Below, piece after piece: positions 28,864 through 37,628 of a stretch of 64,000 nucleotides of DNA. The stretch is from Hyphomicrobiales bacterium (lineage in GTDB: Bacteria > Pseudomonadota > Alphaproteobacteria > Rhizobiales > Rhizobiaceae): contig UBUL01000001.1 of NCBI GenBank assembly GCA_900468625.1, positions 354,440 to 418,439 of the forward strand. The letters run 5' to 3'. Each line of letters begins with the position of its first letter. Position 1 is the stretch's first letter. Both the position numbers and the translations under genes were made by a program. The notes beneath the pieces are model-generated. The model was not told the DNA's origin. It ran no database searches and was given only the letters and a program-made list of their open reading frames with translations.

Positions 28864-29946
28864 ATGACCGAAACAGCCACGCAAAAGCCCGTTCCCGTCA
28901 CCGTTCTCACCGGCTATCTCGGTGCCGGCAAGACGACGCTGCTCAACCGCATCCTGTCTGAAAACCACGGCAAGAAATACGCCGTCATCGTCAACGAGTT
29001 CGGCGAGATCGGCATCGACAACGATCTCATCGTCGAGTCGGACGAAGAAATCTACGAGATGAACAATGGCTGCGTCTGCTGCACCGTCCGCGGCGACCTG
29101 ATCCGCGTGGTCGAAGGCCTGATGCGCCGCCCCGGCCGCTTCGACGGCATCATCGTTGAGACCACCGGACTTGCCGATCCGGTTCCCGTCGCCCAGACCT
29201 TCTTCATGGACGACGATGTCCGCGCCAAGACCGAACTCGATGCCGTCGTCGCGCTCGTCGATGCCAAGCACCTGCCGCTGCGTCTGAAAGACAGCCGCGA
29301 GGCCGAAGACCAGATCGCCTTTGCCGACGTCGTCGTCATCAACAAGTCCGATCTCGTCTCGCCGGAAGAGCTGGCTCAGATCGAGGACATTGTCCGCGCG
29401 ATCAACCCGGCCGCCCGCGTCTACAAGACGACCCGCTCCGGCGTCGAGCTCGCACGCGTATTGAACCAGGGCGCCTTCAACCTGGAACGCGCCCTCGAAA
29501 ACGACCCGCATTTCCTCGAGCACGGTCATGAGGATCATGTCTGCGGCCCGGATTGCGATCATCATCACGACCATGACCATGATCATGATCACCACCATCA
29601 TCATGATCACGATCATCATCACCACGGCATGTCGCCGATCCACGACGTGACCGTTCAGTCGGTTTCGCTTCGCGGCGGCGAGATGAATGCCGAGCGTTTC
29701 TTCCCCTGGATCCAGAAGATCACGCAGATGCAAGGCCCGAACATCCTGCGCCTGAAGGGCATCATCGCCTTCAAGGACGATCCGGAACGCTACGTCGTTC
29801 AGGGCGTGCACATGATCATCGAAGGCGATCATCAGCGCCCATGGAAGGACGGCGAGAAGCATGAAAGCCGCCTCGTCTTCATCGGTCGCGAGCTCGACCG
29901 CGAAAAGCTGGAAGCCAGCTTCAAGGCGTGCGAGGCGTCCGCCTGA
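28864..29946 (+). CDS. CobW/COG0523 GTP-dependent metal chaperone, zinc-type
   Basis: This 360-residue G3E GTPase has Walker A 'GYLGAGKTT' (17-25), the metal-binding 'CVCC' (70-73), 'NKSD' (160-163) and a CobW C-terminal domain. A histidine-rich segment (about residues 220-254, with His-Asp alternation and nearby Cys227 and Cys231) lies between the two domains and should bind zinc or another divalent metal. COG0523 proteins of this type deliver zinc to client enzymes during zinc starvation. I chose ATG 28864; an in-frame start at 28822 would add 14 residues. The WD40 gene start overlaps its stop (TGATG). Confidence 0.92.
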   Translation: MTETATQKPVPVTVLTGYLGAGKTTLLNRILSENHGKKYAVIVNEFGEIGIDNDLIVESDEEIYEMNNGCVCCTVRGDLIRVVEGLMRRPGRFDGIIVETTGLADPVPVAQTFFMDDDVRAKTELDAVVALVDAKHLPLRLKDSREAEDQIAFADVVVINKSDLVSPEELAQIEDIVRAINPAARVYKTTRSGVELARVLNQGAFNLERALENDPHFLEHGHEDHVCGPDCDHHHDHDHDHDHHHHHDHDHHHHGMSPIHDVTVQSVSLRGGEMNAERFFPWIQKITQMQGPNILRLKGIIAFKDDPERYVVQGVHMIIEGDHQRPWKDGEKHESRLVFIGRELDREKLEASFKACEASA

Positions 29947-30935
29947 TGCCGACTGTCGCTCCGCTTGATATCGACGGCCACGTTCTGGCCGTCGAATTTT
30001 TAGGTGACACCCCCTTCTTCGCCAGCGCCGCCGGCGCGATCCACCGCCTCGAAGGCGGCGAGAAGGTCACCGAAGCCCATCAGGGGATGCTGGCCTGCAT
30101 CCGCGATCCCTATAGCGACAGCCTGATTTCGGGCGGTGAGGACGGCAAGGTGCTGCGGATCGCATCCGACGGCAGCACGACGACGCTGGCCGAAGCGCCG
30201 CGCAAATGGATCGGCCAGCTTGCTGCCGGTCCGCAAGGCGCCGTCGCCTATTCCTATGGCAAGAGCACCTTTGTGCGCCTCGCCGACGGTACGACGAAAG
30301 AATTTGCCGAGGAGCGCACGGTCGAAGGCATCGCCTTTGCGCCCAAAGGCCTGCGCATCGCCGTCGCCCGCTACAACGGCGTGTCGCTGCACTGGGTCGG
30401 CATGAGCGCCCAGCCGGTCAATCTGGAATGGAAGGGTGCCCATACGAGCGTCACCTTCTCGCCGGACGGCCAGTTCATCGTCACGACCATGCAGGAAAAC
30501 GCCCTGCACGGCTGGAAGCTGGACACGAAGCCCGGCGCCGAAGCCCGCCATATGCGCATGACCGGCTATCCCGCCAAGGTGAAGTCGCTCTCCTGGTCCA
30601 ACAAGGGCAAATGGCTTGCCTCGTCGGGCGCGCCCGCGGCGATCGTGTGGCCTTTCCAGGGCAAGGACGGCCCGATGGGCAAGGCGCCGCTCGAGCTCGG
30701 CACGCGCGCCAACATCATGGCGACTTCGGTAAAATTCCACCCCGCCGAGGATGTTCTTGCCATCGGCTTCATCGACGGTATGATTCTGGCGGTGCGCCTC
30801 GGCGACGCCAAGGAGGCGCTCCTCCGCCGGCCCGGCAAGGGTGCGATCACGTCGATGAGCTGGAGCAAGTCCGGCAAGTTGCTCGCCTTCGCTTCCGAAG
30901 CCGGCGACTGCGGTGTCGTCGATGTATCCGGTTAA
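29946..30935 (+). CDS. WD40-repeat protein paired with CobW
   Basis: This 329-residue protein consists of WD40-like beta-propeller blades ('GVSLHWVGMSAQPVNLEW', 'TSVTFSPDGQFIVTTMQENALHGWKL', 'KVKSLSWSNKGKWLASSGAPAAIVWPF'). It has no signal peptide, so it is probably cytoplasmic and mediates protein contact. Its ATG overlaps the CobW stop by one base, so the two are translationally coupled and should work together, perhaps as adaptor between the chaperone and a client. That role is inferred from context. Confidence 0.85.
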   Translation: MPTVAPLDIDGHVLAVEFLGDTPFFASAAGAIHRLEGGEKVTEAHQGMLACIRDPYSDSLISGGEDGKVLRIASDGSTTTLAEAPRKWIGQLAAGPQGAVAYSYGKSTFVRLADGTTKEFAEERTVEGIAFAPKGLRIAVARYNGVSLHWVGMSAQPVNLEWKGAHTSVTFSPDGQFIVTTMQENALHGWKLDTKPGAEARHMRMTGYPAKVKSLSWSNKGKWLASSGAPAAIVWPFQGKDGPMGKAPLELGTRANIMATSVKFHPAEDVLAIGFIDGMILAVRLGDAKEALLRRPGKGAITSMSWSKSGKLLAFASEAGDCGVVDVSG

Positions 30936-31034
30936 AGCAATTCCAGGAAAAGTGCGCAGCGGTTTTCCGTCCGGGATTGCGTGAAAGCAAAGAGATTGGA
31001 ACAGTTCGAAGCTTCCGTGAGCCGAACTGTTCCA
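30934..31034. repeat. Intergenic repeat, family A (third copy)
   Basis: It starts at the WD40 stop with AAAGCAATTCCAGGAAAAGTG and continues CGGTTTTCCGTCCGGGATTG. It ends in an inverted repeat GGAACAGTTCG / CGAACTGTTCC that would form a hairpin just before cysE. Confidence 0.75.
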
Positions 31035-31051
31035 AGCAGAAAGACAGGATC

Positions 31052-31867
31052 ATGCCCCAGTCAGGAACGGCAATCGCTGGAAATGCATCTGCCCCAGCCG
31101 AAAACGTCTGGGACGCAATCCGTTGCGAAGCTGTCGAACTGGCGGCGCGCGAGCCGACGCTTGCGCCGCTGCTGCAGGCACAATTGCTTGCCGGAAGCTC
31201 CGATGCCGAAAGCCTTGCCAACGTACTGGCGGCACGGCTCTGCGTTGTCAGAGTCGAGCATGGTGACCTGCTTTCGCTGTTGTCCGACGTACTGACGCAA
31301 AATCCCGCAATCCTGCAGGCAACCGAAGCGGATCTTGTCGCGGTGCGCACCCGCGACCCCGCGTGCAAGACCTACCTGCATGCGCTCTTGAATCTGAAGG
31401 GCTTCCACGCCCTGCAGACGCACCGCATCGCCCATGCACTCTGGATGGAAGGCCGCACGGAAATTGCGAGCTGGCTCTCCAACCTTGTCTCGTTGGTCTT
31501 CGGTCCGGATATCCATCCGGCCGCGAAGATCGGCACCTCGATCATGCTCGACCACGGCTCCGGCATCGTCATCGGCGAAACCGCCGTCGTCGAGGATGAG
31601 GTGTCAATCCTGCAGAACGTGACGCTCGGGGGCACCGGCAAGGAAAGCGGCGACCGCCATCCAAAGATCCGCCACGGCGTGATGATCGGCGCCGGCGCCA
31701 AGATCCTCGGCAATATCGAAGTCGGCGCCTACAGCAAAGTCGCTGCCGGCAGCGTCGTTGTGAAGGCCGTTCCCCCGCATTGCACGGTCGCAGGCGTCCC
31801 GGCCACGGTCGTCCGCATCCATCGCGCTGATGAAATTCCGGCCGAAATGATGGACCAGAATATCTAA
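31052..31867 (+). CDS. cysE: Serine O-acetyltransferase
   Basis: This 271-residue enzyme makes O-acetylserine from serine and acetyl-CoA, the first step of cysteine synthesis. It has the N-terminal helical domain ('WDAIRCEAVELAAREPTLAPLL') and C-terminal left-handed hexapeptide repeats. Catalytic-site blocks are 'LDHGSGIVIGETAVVEDEV' and 'GDRHPKI'. The frame is open far upstream, overlapping the WD40 gene, so I set the start at ATG 31052 where the family's N-terminal domain begins. Confidence 0.95.
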   Translation: MPQSGTAIAGNASAPAENVWDAIRCEAVELAAREPTLAPLLQAQLLAGSSDAESLANVLAARLCVVRVEHGDLLSLLSDVLTQNPAILQATEADLVAVRTRDPACKTYLHALLNLKGFHALQTHRIAHALWMEGRTEIASWLSNLVSLVFGPDIHPAAKIGTSIMLDHGSGIVIGETAVVEDEVSILQNVTLGGTGKESGDRHPKIRHGVMIGAGAKILGNIEVGAYSKVAAGSVVVKAVPPHCTVAGVPATVVRIHRADEIPAEMMDQNI

Positions 31868-32113
31868 CCGTCCTATTTGGTGACGGGCCGCCCGTAACAT
31901 AAGGCGGCATCGCCATTTTTCCCGCCAGACGCTCCCCATCGGTCATCGGCCGTCACCGCAGAATCGTCCTTTGTCGCCCCTGTGCTCGACAGAAGCGAAA
32001 TCCTTTCACCGCGCCCTTCATGGAACTGTCATACTCCATTGATAGCTCGAAAGGGTTCTCTATGTCCGGCGTGGCGCAAATGCGCCGGAGCAATACCCCC
32101 ACTCGAAGAGGAT

Positions 32114-33748
32114 ATGACGATGACCCGTTTTTCACGTCGCGCTGCCCTTGCAACCGGCAGCGCGCTCAGCCTTGTTTTGCTCTGTTCCACCACCGGTGCC
32201 GCTGATTTAAGCCCGGCGCCGAATACCGCGACACCGATCAAGCATCTTGTCGTTATTTTCCAGGAAAACGTTTCCTTCGACCATTATTTCGCGACCTACC
32301 CCAAAGCCGCAAATGTCGATGGCGAACCGGCATTCAAGGCCTCCGACAACACGCCGACCGACATCAATACGCTCGCCCATGCCGGGCTCATCGACAACAA
32401 CCCGAACAAGACGAATACCGCAAACGGCGCCGATGCCGCGGCACCCTTCCGGCTCGACCGGACGCAGGCCGCGACTCAGTCGCAGAACCACGGCTATACC
32501 GCCGAGCAAGCCGCCTACAACAACTTCGCCATGGACCTTTTCCCGGCCAATACCGGCCGTGGCACCAAGGGAGCCGCCGGCGCTTTCGGCACCAAAGGTC
32601 AGGTCATGGGCTATTATGACGGCAACACCGTCACGGCGCTCTGGAACTACGCCCAGCACTACGCAATGAGCGATAATTCCTTCTCCACCAATTTCGGCCC
32701 CTCCACCCCCGGCGCGCTGAACCTGATTTCCGGCCAGACCAATGGCGCGATCCTGCCGCCTGGCTACACGCTGGAAAGCGACGGCACCTATTCCAAGGGC
32801 CGTATCGTGCCCGACGGCAATGGCGGCTGGACCGCGATCAGCGACTTCGATCCGACAGGCGACGTCTGCTCCGTCGGCCAGACGGCATTGATGTACGGCA
32901 AGAACATCGGCGACATGCTGAACGAACACAAGATCACCTGGGGCTTCTTCGAGGGCGGCTTCGACCTCTCGCTGACCAACCCCGACGGCACGACCGGCTG
33001 CAAGCGCGCGACGACGTCGACGGTCACCAAGGTCAACTACACGGACTACATTCCGCATCACCAGCCGTTCCAATACTATGCTTCGACCGCCAATCCGACG
33101 CACGCGCGCCCGTCCTCCGTGGCGGCGATCGGCACGACGGATGCGGCAAACCATCAGTACGACATGACCGACTTCTATGCGGCCCTGAAGAACGGCAACA
33201 TGCCCACGATCAGCTTCCTGAAGGCGCCTGCCTATCAGGACGGCCATGCCGGCTATTCCGATCCGCTCGACGAACAGGAATTCGTGACCGAAGTCGTCAA
33301 CACTGTGCAGAATTCGCCGGATTGGAAGGACACCGCCATCGTGGTCCTCTACGACGATTCCGACGGCTGGTATGATCATGCCCGTGCGGTCGTCAATCCG
33401 TCGAAGCTCCCGGTCAAGGGCTACGACGTGCTGAGCGGCGACAGCTGCTCCACCGGCACGGCGCTGCCAGGCGTCAACGGCCTGCCGGCGCAGGGACGCT
33501 GCGGCTACGGCACGCGCCAGCCGCTGCTCGTCATCTCGCCCTACGCCAAGGTCAACTTCGTCGACCACACGCTGACCGACCAGACCTCCGTCATGCGTTT
33601 CATCGAGGATAACTGGATGGCCGGCGCCCGCCTCGGCGGCGGCTCCTTCGATGTGCTCTCGGGCTCGCTGAACAACATGTTCGACTGGTCCAAGGGCGAC
33701 GCACCGAAGCTGATACTCGACCCGAAGACCGGCAACCAGGCATCGTAA
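32114..33748 (+). CDS. Tat-exported phosphoesterase (phospholipase C / acid phosphatase family)
   Basis: This 544-residue protein has a twin-arginine signal ('MTRFSRRAALATGSAL') and a phosphoesterase-family (PF04185) mature part. The metal-site block is 'HLVVIFQENVSFDHYFATYP' (Glu51, Asn52, Asp56, His57), with 'NFGPSTPGALNLISGQ' and 'YDDSDGWYDH' further on. Relatives are secreted acid phosphatases and phosphatidylcholine-type phospholipases C, so it could free phosphate or attack lipids in the periplasm. The ATG at 32114 has AAGAGG in front. A cytochrome c peroxidase gene follows by 19 bases, probably in the same operon. The roughly 250 bases before it show no gene. Confidence 0.85.
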   Translation: MTMTRFSRRAALATGSALSLVLLCSTTGAADLSPAPNTATPIKHLVVIFQENVSFDHYFATYPKAANVDGEPAFKASDNTPTDINTLAHAGLIDNNPNKTNTANGADAAAPFRLDRTQAATQSQNHGYTAEQAAYNNFAMDLFPANTGRGTKGAAGAFGTKGQVMGYYDGNTVTALWNYAQHYAMSDNSFSTNFGPSTPGALNLISGQTNGAILPPGYTLESDGTYSKGRIVPDGNGGWTAISDFDPTGDVCSVGQTALMYGKNIGDMLNEHKITWGFFEGGFDLSLTNPDGTTGCKRATTSTVTKVNYTDYIPHHQPFQYYASTANPTHARPSSVAAIGTTDAANHQYDMTDFYAALKNGNMPTISFLKAPAYQDGHAGYSDPLDEQEFVTEVVNTVQNSPDWKDTAIVVLYDDSDGWYDHARAVVNPSKLPVKGYDVLSGDSCSTGTALPGVNGLPAQGRCGYGTRQPLLVISPYAKVNFVDHTLTDQTSVMRFIEDNWMAGARLGGGSFDVLSGSLNNMFDWSKGDAPKLILDPKTGNQAS

Positions 33749-33767
33749 AGCCGGAAGGGAGACGGAA

Positions 33768-35150
33768 ATGCGCGTGCAGATCAACCACCGTCTCCTGCCG
33801 CTCATTACACTCGCGGGCCTCTCACTCGCGGGTGCGGCTGTGGGCATGGCAAGTGAGCCGGCGGCGAACGCCACGATGACGGACGGCTATGACGGCCAGG
33901 CGCCGCTGAGCGCGGTGGCGCAGCTTGGCAAGAAGCTGTTCTTCGATCCGTCGCTCTCTGGCGGCGGCCAGATATCATGCGCGACTTGCCACGACCCTGC
34001 CAACCACTATGCGCCCGCCAACGGCCTCGCCGTCCAGCTCGGCGGCTTGCACCTCGATCAGCCGGGTATCCGCGCAGTGCCCAGCCTCGCCTACAAGATG
34101 TCGACGCCCTCCTTCTCGATCGGCGAGGAAAGTGCTGGCGACGAGGCCGCGGAAGCCTCGCCGATGACGGAGGCCTCCGGCGTGGCCCTCGCCAATGCTC
34201 CCGCTGCCATCGCCGGCCCGCTGACTGCCCAAGCCGTCGTAAAGGCCGATGCGGCCGCCGCCAATCTCGTGCCGCAGGGCGGCATGTTCTGGGATGGGCG
34301 TGTCGATTCGCTGGAAGAACAGGCCCTGCAGCCGATGATCTCGCCCTTCGAAATGGCGTGTGCCGATGCGGCCACGGTCTATGCCAAGCTGAAGAAAGGT
34401 TATGGCAAGGAGATTTCGGCACTTTTCGGCGACAACATCGCCAACGATCAGGACATGATGATCTCCGAGATCGGCTTTGCGCTTGCCCGCTATCAGATCG
34501 AGGAGCGCTCCTTCCATCCCTATACCAGCAAGTATGACGACTATCTGCGCGGCAAGGCGATCCTGACGGATGCGGAAGCCAGGGGCTTGAAGCTGTTCGA
34601 CGATCCCAACAAGGGCAATTGCGCCTCCTGCCATCTCGACAAGATGACCGGCGACGGACAGATGCCGAATTTCACCGATTTCGAATTCGAGGCGCTCGGT
34701 GCGCCACGCAATCCGGCCATTCCAGCCAATGCCGATGCGCACTATTACGACACCGGCATTTGCGGCCCGCTGCGCAACGACACCTATTCCACCCAGCAGC
34801 AGAATTGCGGGCTGTTCAAGACGCCGACGCTGCGCAATGTCGCCACGCGCCACGTTTTCTTCCACAATGGCGTCTACCGCACGCTGGAGGATGTGACGCG
34901 CTTCTACGTCAAGCGCGACACCAATCCGGAGGAGATCTATCCGAAGGATGCGAGCGGCAAAGTGCTGAAATACGATGACCTGCCGTCGCAATATCAAGCC
35001 AATATCGACGTGATCGATGCGCCGATGAACCGCAAGCTCGGCGATGCCCCTGCCCTGAACGATGCCGAGATCGCCGATATCGTGACCTTCCTGAAAACCC
35101 TGACGGATGGCTACGATCCGGCGAAAGATGGCGTGAAGGCGGCCAAATAA
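33768..35150 (+). CDS. Dihaem cytochrome c peroxidase / MauG-family protein
   Basis: This 460-residue periplasmic protein has an N-terminal signal peptide (hydrophobic 9-28) and two haem-binding sites: 'CATCH' (Cys71, Cys74, His75) and 'CASCH' (Cys285, Cys288, His289). The blocks 'LGKKLFFDPSLSGGGQISCATCH' and 'FKTPTLRNVATRHVFFHNG' mark the bacterial CCP/MauG family, which reduces hydrogen peroxide or oxidises a partner protein. It is longer than standard CCP (about 330), with an insert at 105-170 between the first haem and the second half. It follows the phosphoesterase by 19 bases with AAGGGAGACGG before the ATG. Confidence 0.88.
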   Translation: MRVQINHRLLPLITLAGLSLAGAAVGMASEPAANATMTDGYDGQAPLSAVAQLGKKLFFDPSLSGGGQISCATCHDPANHYAPANGLAVQLGGLHLDQPGIRAVPSLAYKMSTPSFSIGEESAGDEAAEASPMTEASGVALANAPAAIAGPLTAQAVVKADAAAANLVPQGGMFWDGRVDSLEEQALQPMISPFEMACADAATVYAKLKKGYGKEISALFGDNIANDQDMMISEIGFALARYQIEERSFHPYTSKYDDYLRGKAILTDAEARGLKLFDDPNKGNCASCHLDKMTGDGQMPNFTDFEFEALGAPRNPAIPANADAHYYDTGICGPLRNDTYSTQQQNCGLFKTPTLRNVATRHVFFHNGVYRTLEDVTRFYVKRDTNPEEIYPKDASGKVLKYDDLPSQYQANIDVIDAPMNRKLGDAPALNDAEIADIVTFLKTLTDGYDPAKDGVKAAK

Positions 35151-35185
35151 AAAACCTCCGGCCAAATGGGCGGAGGTTTTTGGTA
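35151..35185. terminator. Bidirectional terminator between ccp and the GNAT gene
   Basis: AAAACCTCCG and CGGAGGTTTTT form a perfect hairpin around GCCAAATGGG, right after the peroxidase stop. It has an A-tract on the left and a T-tract on the right, so it can serve both converging genes. Confidence 0.85.
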
Positions 35186-35206
35186 TTTCAGGACCGCTCG
35201 TGCACT

Positions 35207-35797
35207 TTACGCAGCCTTAGATATCGGCGGCTGGGCGAGCTTGCGGCCGCTAGCGACGATCATGCCGGCAGCACTATCCAGCCAGCCATCCTTCAGCTCA
35301 AGAGCGAGGAACCGATCGCGCTGGAACGGACCCGGCATGACAAGGTGGCGGGTCTTGGACGCAAAGAAGCCGAAACGCTCGTAGTAAGGCGCGTCTCCGA
35401 CGAGCAGGATAGCGCCGTGGCCGCGCTTCTTGGCTTCCATGATGGCGGCGCGCATCAGCGCCGAGCCGATGCCCTTGCCTTCATAGGAGGGATCGATCGC
35501 CAGCGGGCCGAGCAGCAGCGCTTCGACCGGGCGGGTCTCACGATCGACGCCGGCTTCGATGTTCCAAAGACGAACGGTGCCGATGACATGGCCGGCACGA
35601 TCACGCGCGACCAGTGCCAGGCCGTCGGACGGAACGCGACCCTGGCGCAGTTTTTCCGACGACTTCTTGCGGCGGTCGGGACCCATGGCGCGATCCAGCA
35701 GGTTTTCGCGCGCAACGACATCGCCTGCATTTTCCAGGTCGAGGGTGAAAGTGGACGGCGCAAAGAATGCGCGGACAGAATCAAGAACAGCGGCCAT
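35207..35797 (-). CDS. GNAT-family N-acetyltransferase
   Basis: This 196-residue protein has the GNAT acetyl-CoA-binding motif 'LGPLAIDPSYEGKGIGSALM' (about 95-115) and the following 'YYERFGF' block. This subgroup (YhbS-like) is common in bacteria with unknown acceptor. The ATG at 35797 has GGGAGG five bases before it. It converges on the peroxidase gene across a shared terminator. Confidence 0.85.
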   Translation of the reverse strand: MAAVLDSVRAFFAPSTFTLDLENAGDVVARENLLDRAMGPDRRKKSSEKLRQGRVPSDGLALVARDRAGHVIGTVRLWNIEAGVDRETRPVEALLLGPLAIDPSYEGKGIGSALMRAAIMEAKKRGHGAILLVGDAPYYERFGFFASKTRHLVMPGPFQRDRFLALELKDGWLDSAAGMIVASGRKLAQPPISKAA

Positions 35798-35912
35798 ATC
35801 GGCCTCCCGTGCCCAATACCGTTATCAGCGGTGGTGACGAACTATTGTGAGGGTGCCGCCCCGGCTGGCTACGGGGGCAGCTTTGTCAGACCTCAGCTTC
35901 AGCTGAGATTTT

Positions 35913-35966
35913 TCTCTTGGCATGATCTGATCCGAAAACCGCTTCGCACTTTTCGGGATACATGCC
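35913..35966. repeat. Short palindromic intergenic element (family B-like)
   Basis: GCATGATCTGATCCGAAAACC and GCACTTTTCGGGATACATGC are imperfect arms of a hairpin. The form matches the inner part of the element at 20213-20258. It lies directly at the stop of the decarboxylase gene. Confidence 0.65.
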
Positions 35967-37100
35967 TTAGATAATGTAGGCCTTCAGCGGGTCGAAACCG
36001 TTGAATGCCACAGCCGAGTAGGTCGTGGTGTAGGCGCCGGTGCCTTCGATCAGGACCTCGTCGCCGATGATGAGCGACACCGGCAGCGGATAGAGGTTCT
36101 TCTCATAGAGCACGTCGGCCGAATCGCAGGTCGGGCCGGCAATGACGCAGGGCTCCATTTCGTCGCCGTCGCGCGTCGTGCGGATCGGGTAGCGGATCGC
36201 CTCGTCCATGGTTTCGGCGAGACCGCCGAACTTGCCGATGTCGAGGAACACCCACCGAGCGGTATCGTTATCCGACTTCTTCGAAATCAGGACGACTTCA
36301 GCCTTGATCACGCCGGCATTGCCGACCATGCCGCGGCCCGGCTCGATGATCGTGTGCGGGATCTGGTTGCCGAAATGGGCGCGCAGGGACGCAAAGATCG
36401 CCTTGCCATAGGCTTCGGCCGAGGGAACGTCGCGCAGGTACTTGGTCGGGAAACCGCCGCCCATGTTGACCATCTGCAGATGAATGCCCTGCTTGGCGAG
36501 CGAGACGAAGACGCGCTTGGCATCGGCAAGAGCATCGTCCCAGGCATCGACCTTGGTCATCTGCGAGCCGACGTGGAAAGACACGCCATAGGATTCCAGA
36601 CCCAGCTGATGGGCATAGACGAGAACGTCGACGGCCATCTGCGGGACGCAGCCGAACTTGCGCGACAGCGGCCATTCCGCACCTTCGCCATCCGTCAGAA
36701 CGCGGCAGAACACGCGGGCGCCAGGAGCGGCGCGGGAAATCTTCTCGACTTCCTCGTGGCTATCGACGGCGAAGAGGTTGATACCGAGTGCATGCGCACG
36801 GGCGATATCGCGCTCCTTCTTGATGGTGTTGCCATAGGAGATACGCTGTGCGGTCGCGCCGGCGTCGAGCGCCATTTCGATTTCGGCGACGGACGCGCAA
36901 TCGAAGTTGGAGCCGAGGCTTGCGAGCAGGCGCAGCACTTCCGGAGCCGGGTTGGCCTTGACGGCATAGTAGATGGCGCTGTCCGGCATGGCATGACGGA
37001 AGGCGTGAAAATTGTCGCGGACGACGTCGAGATCGACCACCAGGCAAGGACCGTCCGGACGTCGGGTAGCGAGGAAATCGCGAATACGTTGCGTGGTCAT
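35967..37100 (-). CDS. Ornithine/lysine decarboxylase (PLP fold type III)
   Basis: This 377-residue alanine-racemase-fold decarboxylase makes putrescine from ornithine or cadaverine from lysine. Lys48 in 'YYAVKANP' is the PLP lysine, 'HVGSQ' and 'EPGRGMVGNAG' bind the cofactor phosphate, and 'GPTCDSADVLYE' carries the conserved catalytic Cys. Length and motifs match rhizobial Odc2-type enzymes. It has an unusually long leader (about 400 bases) that is probably the speF RNA, and it is divergent from a LysR regulator gene. Substrate preference cannot be read with certainty. Confidence 0.92.
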   Translation of the reverse strand: MTTQRIRDFLATRRPDGPCLVVDLDVVRDNFHAFRHAMPDSAIYYAVKANPAPEVLRLLASLGSNFDCASVAEIEMALDAGATAQRISYGNTIKKERDIARAHALGINLFAVDSHEEVEKISRAAPGARVFCRVLTDGEGAEWPLSRKFGCVPQMAVDVLVYAHQLGLESYGVSFHVGSQMTKVDAWDDALADAKRVFVSLAKQGIHLQMVNMGGGFPTKYLRDVPSAEAYGKAIFASLRAHFGNQIPHTIIEPGRGMVGNAGVIKAEVVLISKKSDNDTARWVFLDIGKFGGLAETMDEAIRYPIRTTRDGDEMEPCVIAGPTCDSADVLYEKNLYPLPVSLIIGDEVLIEGTGAYTTTYSAVAFNGFDPLKAYII

Positions 37101-37509
37101 GTCAATTCCCTTTCAATTCCAAAGGCTCCGGGGAAAACCCAGAGGACAAAGGGCGACGCTCACTTGCCCAGGAACCAGCCGGTGGAGACCCCGGTACCAT
37201 GCAAATGCGCGAAGCGCGGATGATGAACAAGTGCCGCAAGCGGCGCTAATTCGCTTTGTCTGCCATGGATTGGAGGGAATATCCCAACCGCACTTCCGGC
37301 AATGAAGGTGTGCCTCTTCAGTATCCCCGGCTGATGGAAAGCCGGGAGAGAACAAAAAGGCCCGCACCGTCGTTGCTTCAGATGTCCTCGCATTTTTCGG
37401 TTGGCCGAAATAGCGACTGGAGGGGTTAGTTCCAGGTACCTTACCGATTTTCTCACCACATCGAGGATCGGCGGACACCCACGGGCACGTGCGACTTTGG
37501 GCTGTTCGG
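37101..37509 (-). ncRNA. Probable speF leader RNA upstream of the decarboxylase
   Basis: A roughly 400-base gene-free leader precedes the decarboxylase. It holds several hairpin-forming stretches, for example GGCTTTCCATCAGCC near 37325-37340 and GCCGCTTGCGGC near 37235. The speF leader (Rfam family, known upstream of alphaproteobacterial ornithine decarboxylase genes) has this position and size. I infer identity from context and length, not from a covariance match. Open frames inside it lack ribosome sites and family features. Confidence 0.5.
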
Positions 37510-37538
37510 GAAATAGGAATATTCGCCGTAATAATCAA
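37510..37538 (-). promoter_or_regulatory. Candidate promoter of the decarboxylase leader
   Basis: On the minus strand, TTGATT (37538-37533) and TATTTC (37515-37510) are separated by 17 bases. This would start a transcript of about 400 bases before the ATG, in agreement with a long leader. Confidence 0.4.
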
Positions 37539-37570
37539 GAAAATTTTTCAGCCATGCCCGAAAAAAATAA

Positions 37571-37597
37571 TTGAACAAATCAAGGCATTTTGTTCAA
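37571..37597. promoter_or_regulatory. Dyad element between decarboxylase and lysR genes
   Basis: TTGAACAA (37571-37578) and TTGTTCAA (37590-37597) form a perfect inverted repeat of 8-base arms with an 11-base spacer. It sits 32 bases before the lysR start and upstream of the decarboxylase promoter. Autoregulation by the LysR protein is plausible. Confidence 0.5.
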
Positions 37598-37628
37598 CAT
37601 CCGGAAACAGTTAGCGGGAGGCTTCACC

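Noticed and set aside
29520-29640. The CAT/GAT-rich stretch as a microsatellite or sequencing artefact
   Set aside because: It stays in frame and encodes the His-rich metal segment usual in this type of CobW protein.
37113-37538. A 141-codon minus-strand frame in the decarboxylase leader
   Set aside because: It has no ribosome site and no family features, and the region is better explained as a structured leader RNA. A short regulatory peptide is not excluded.
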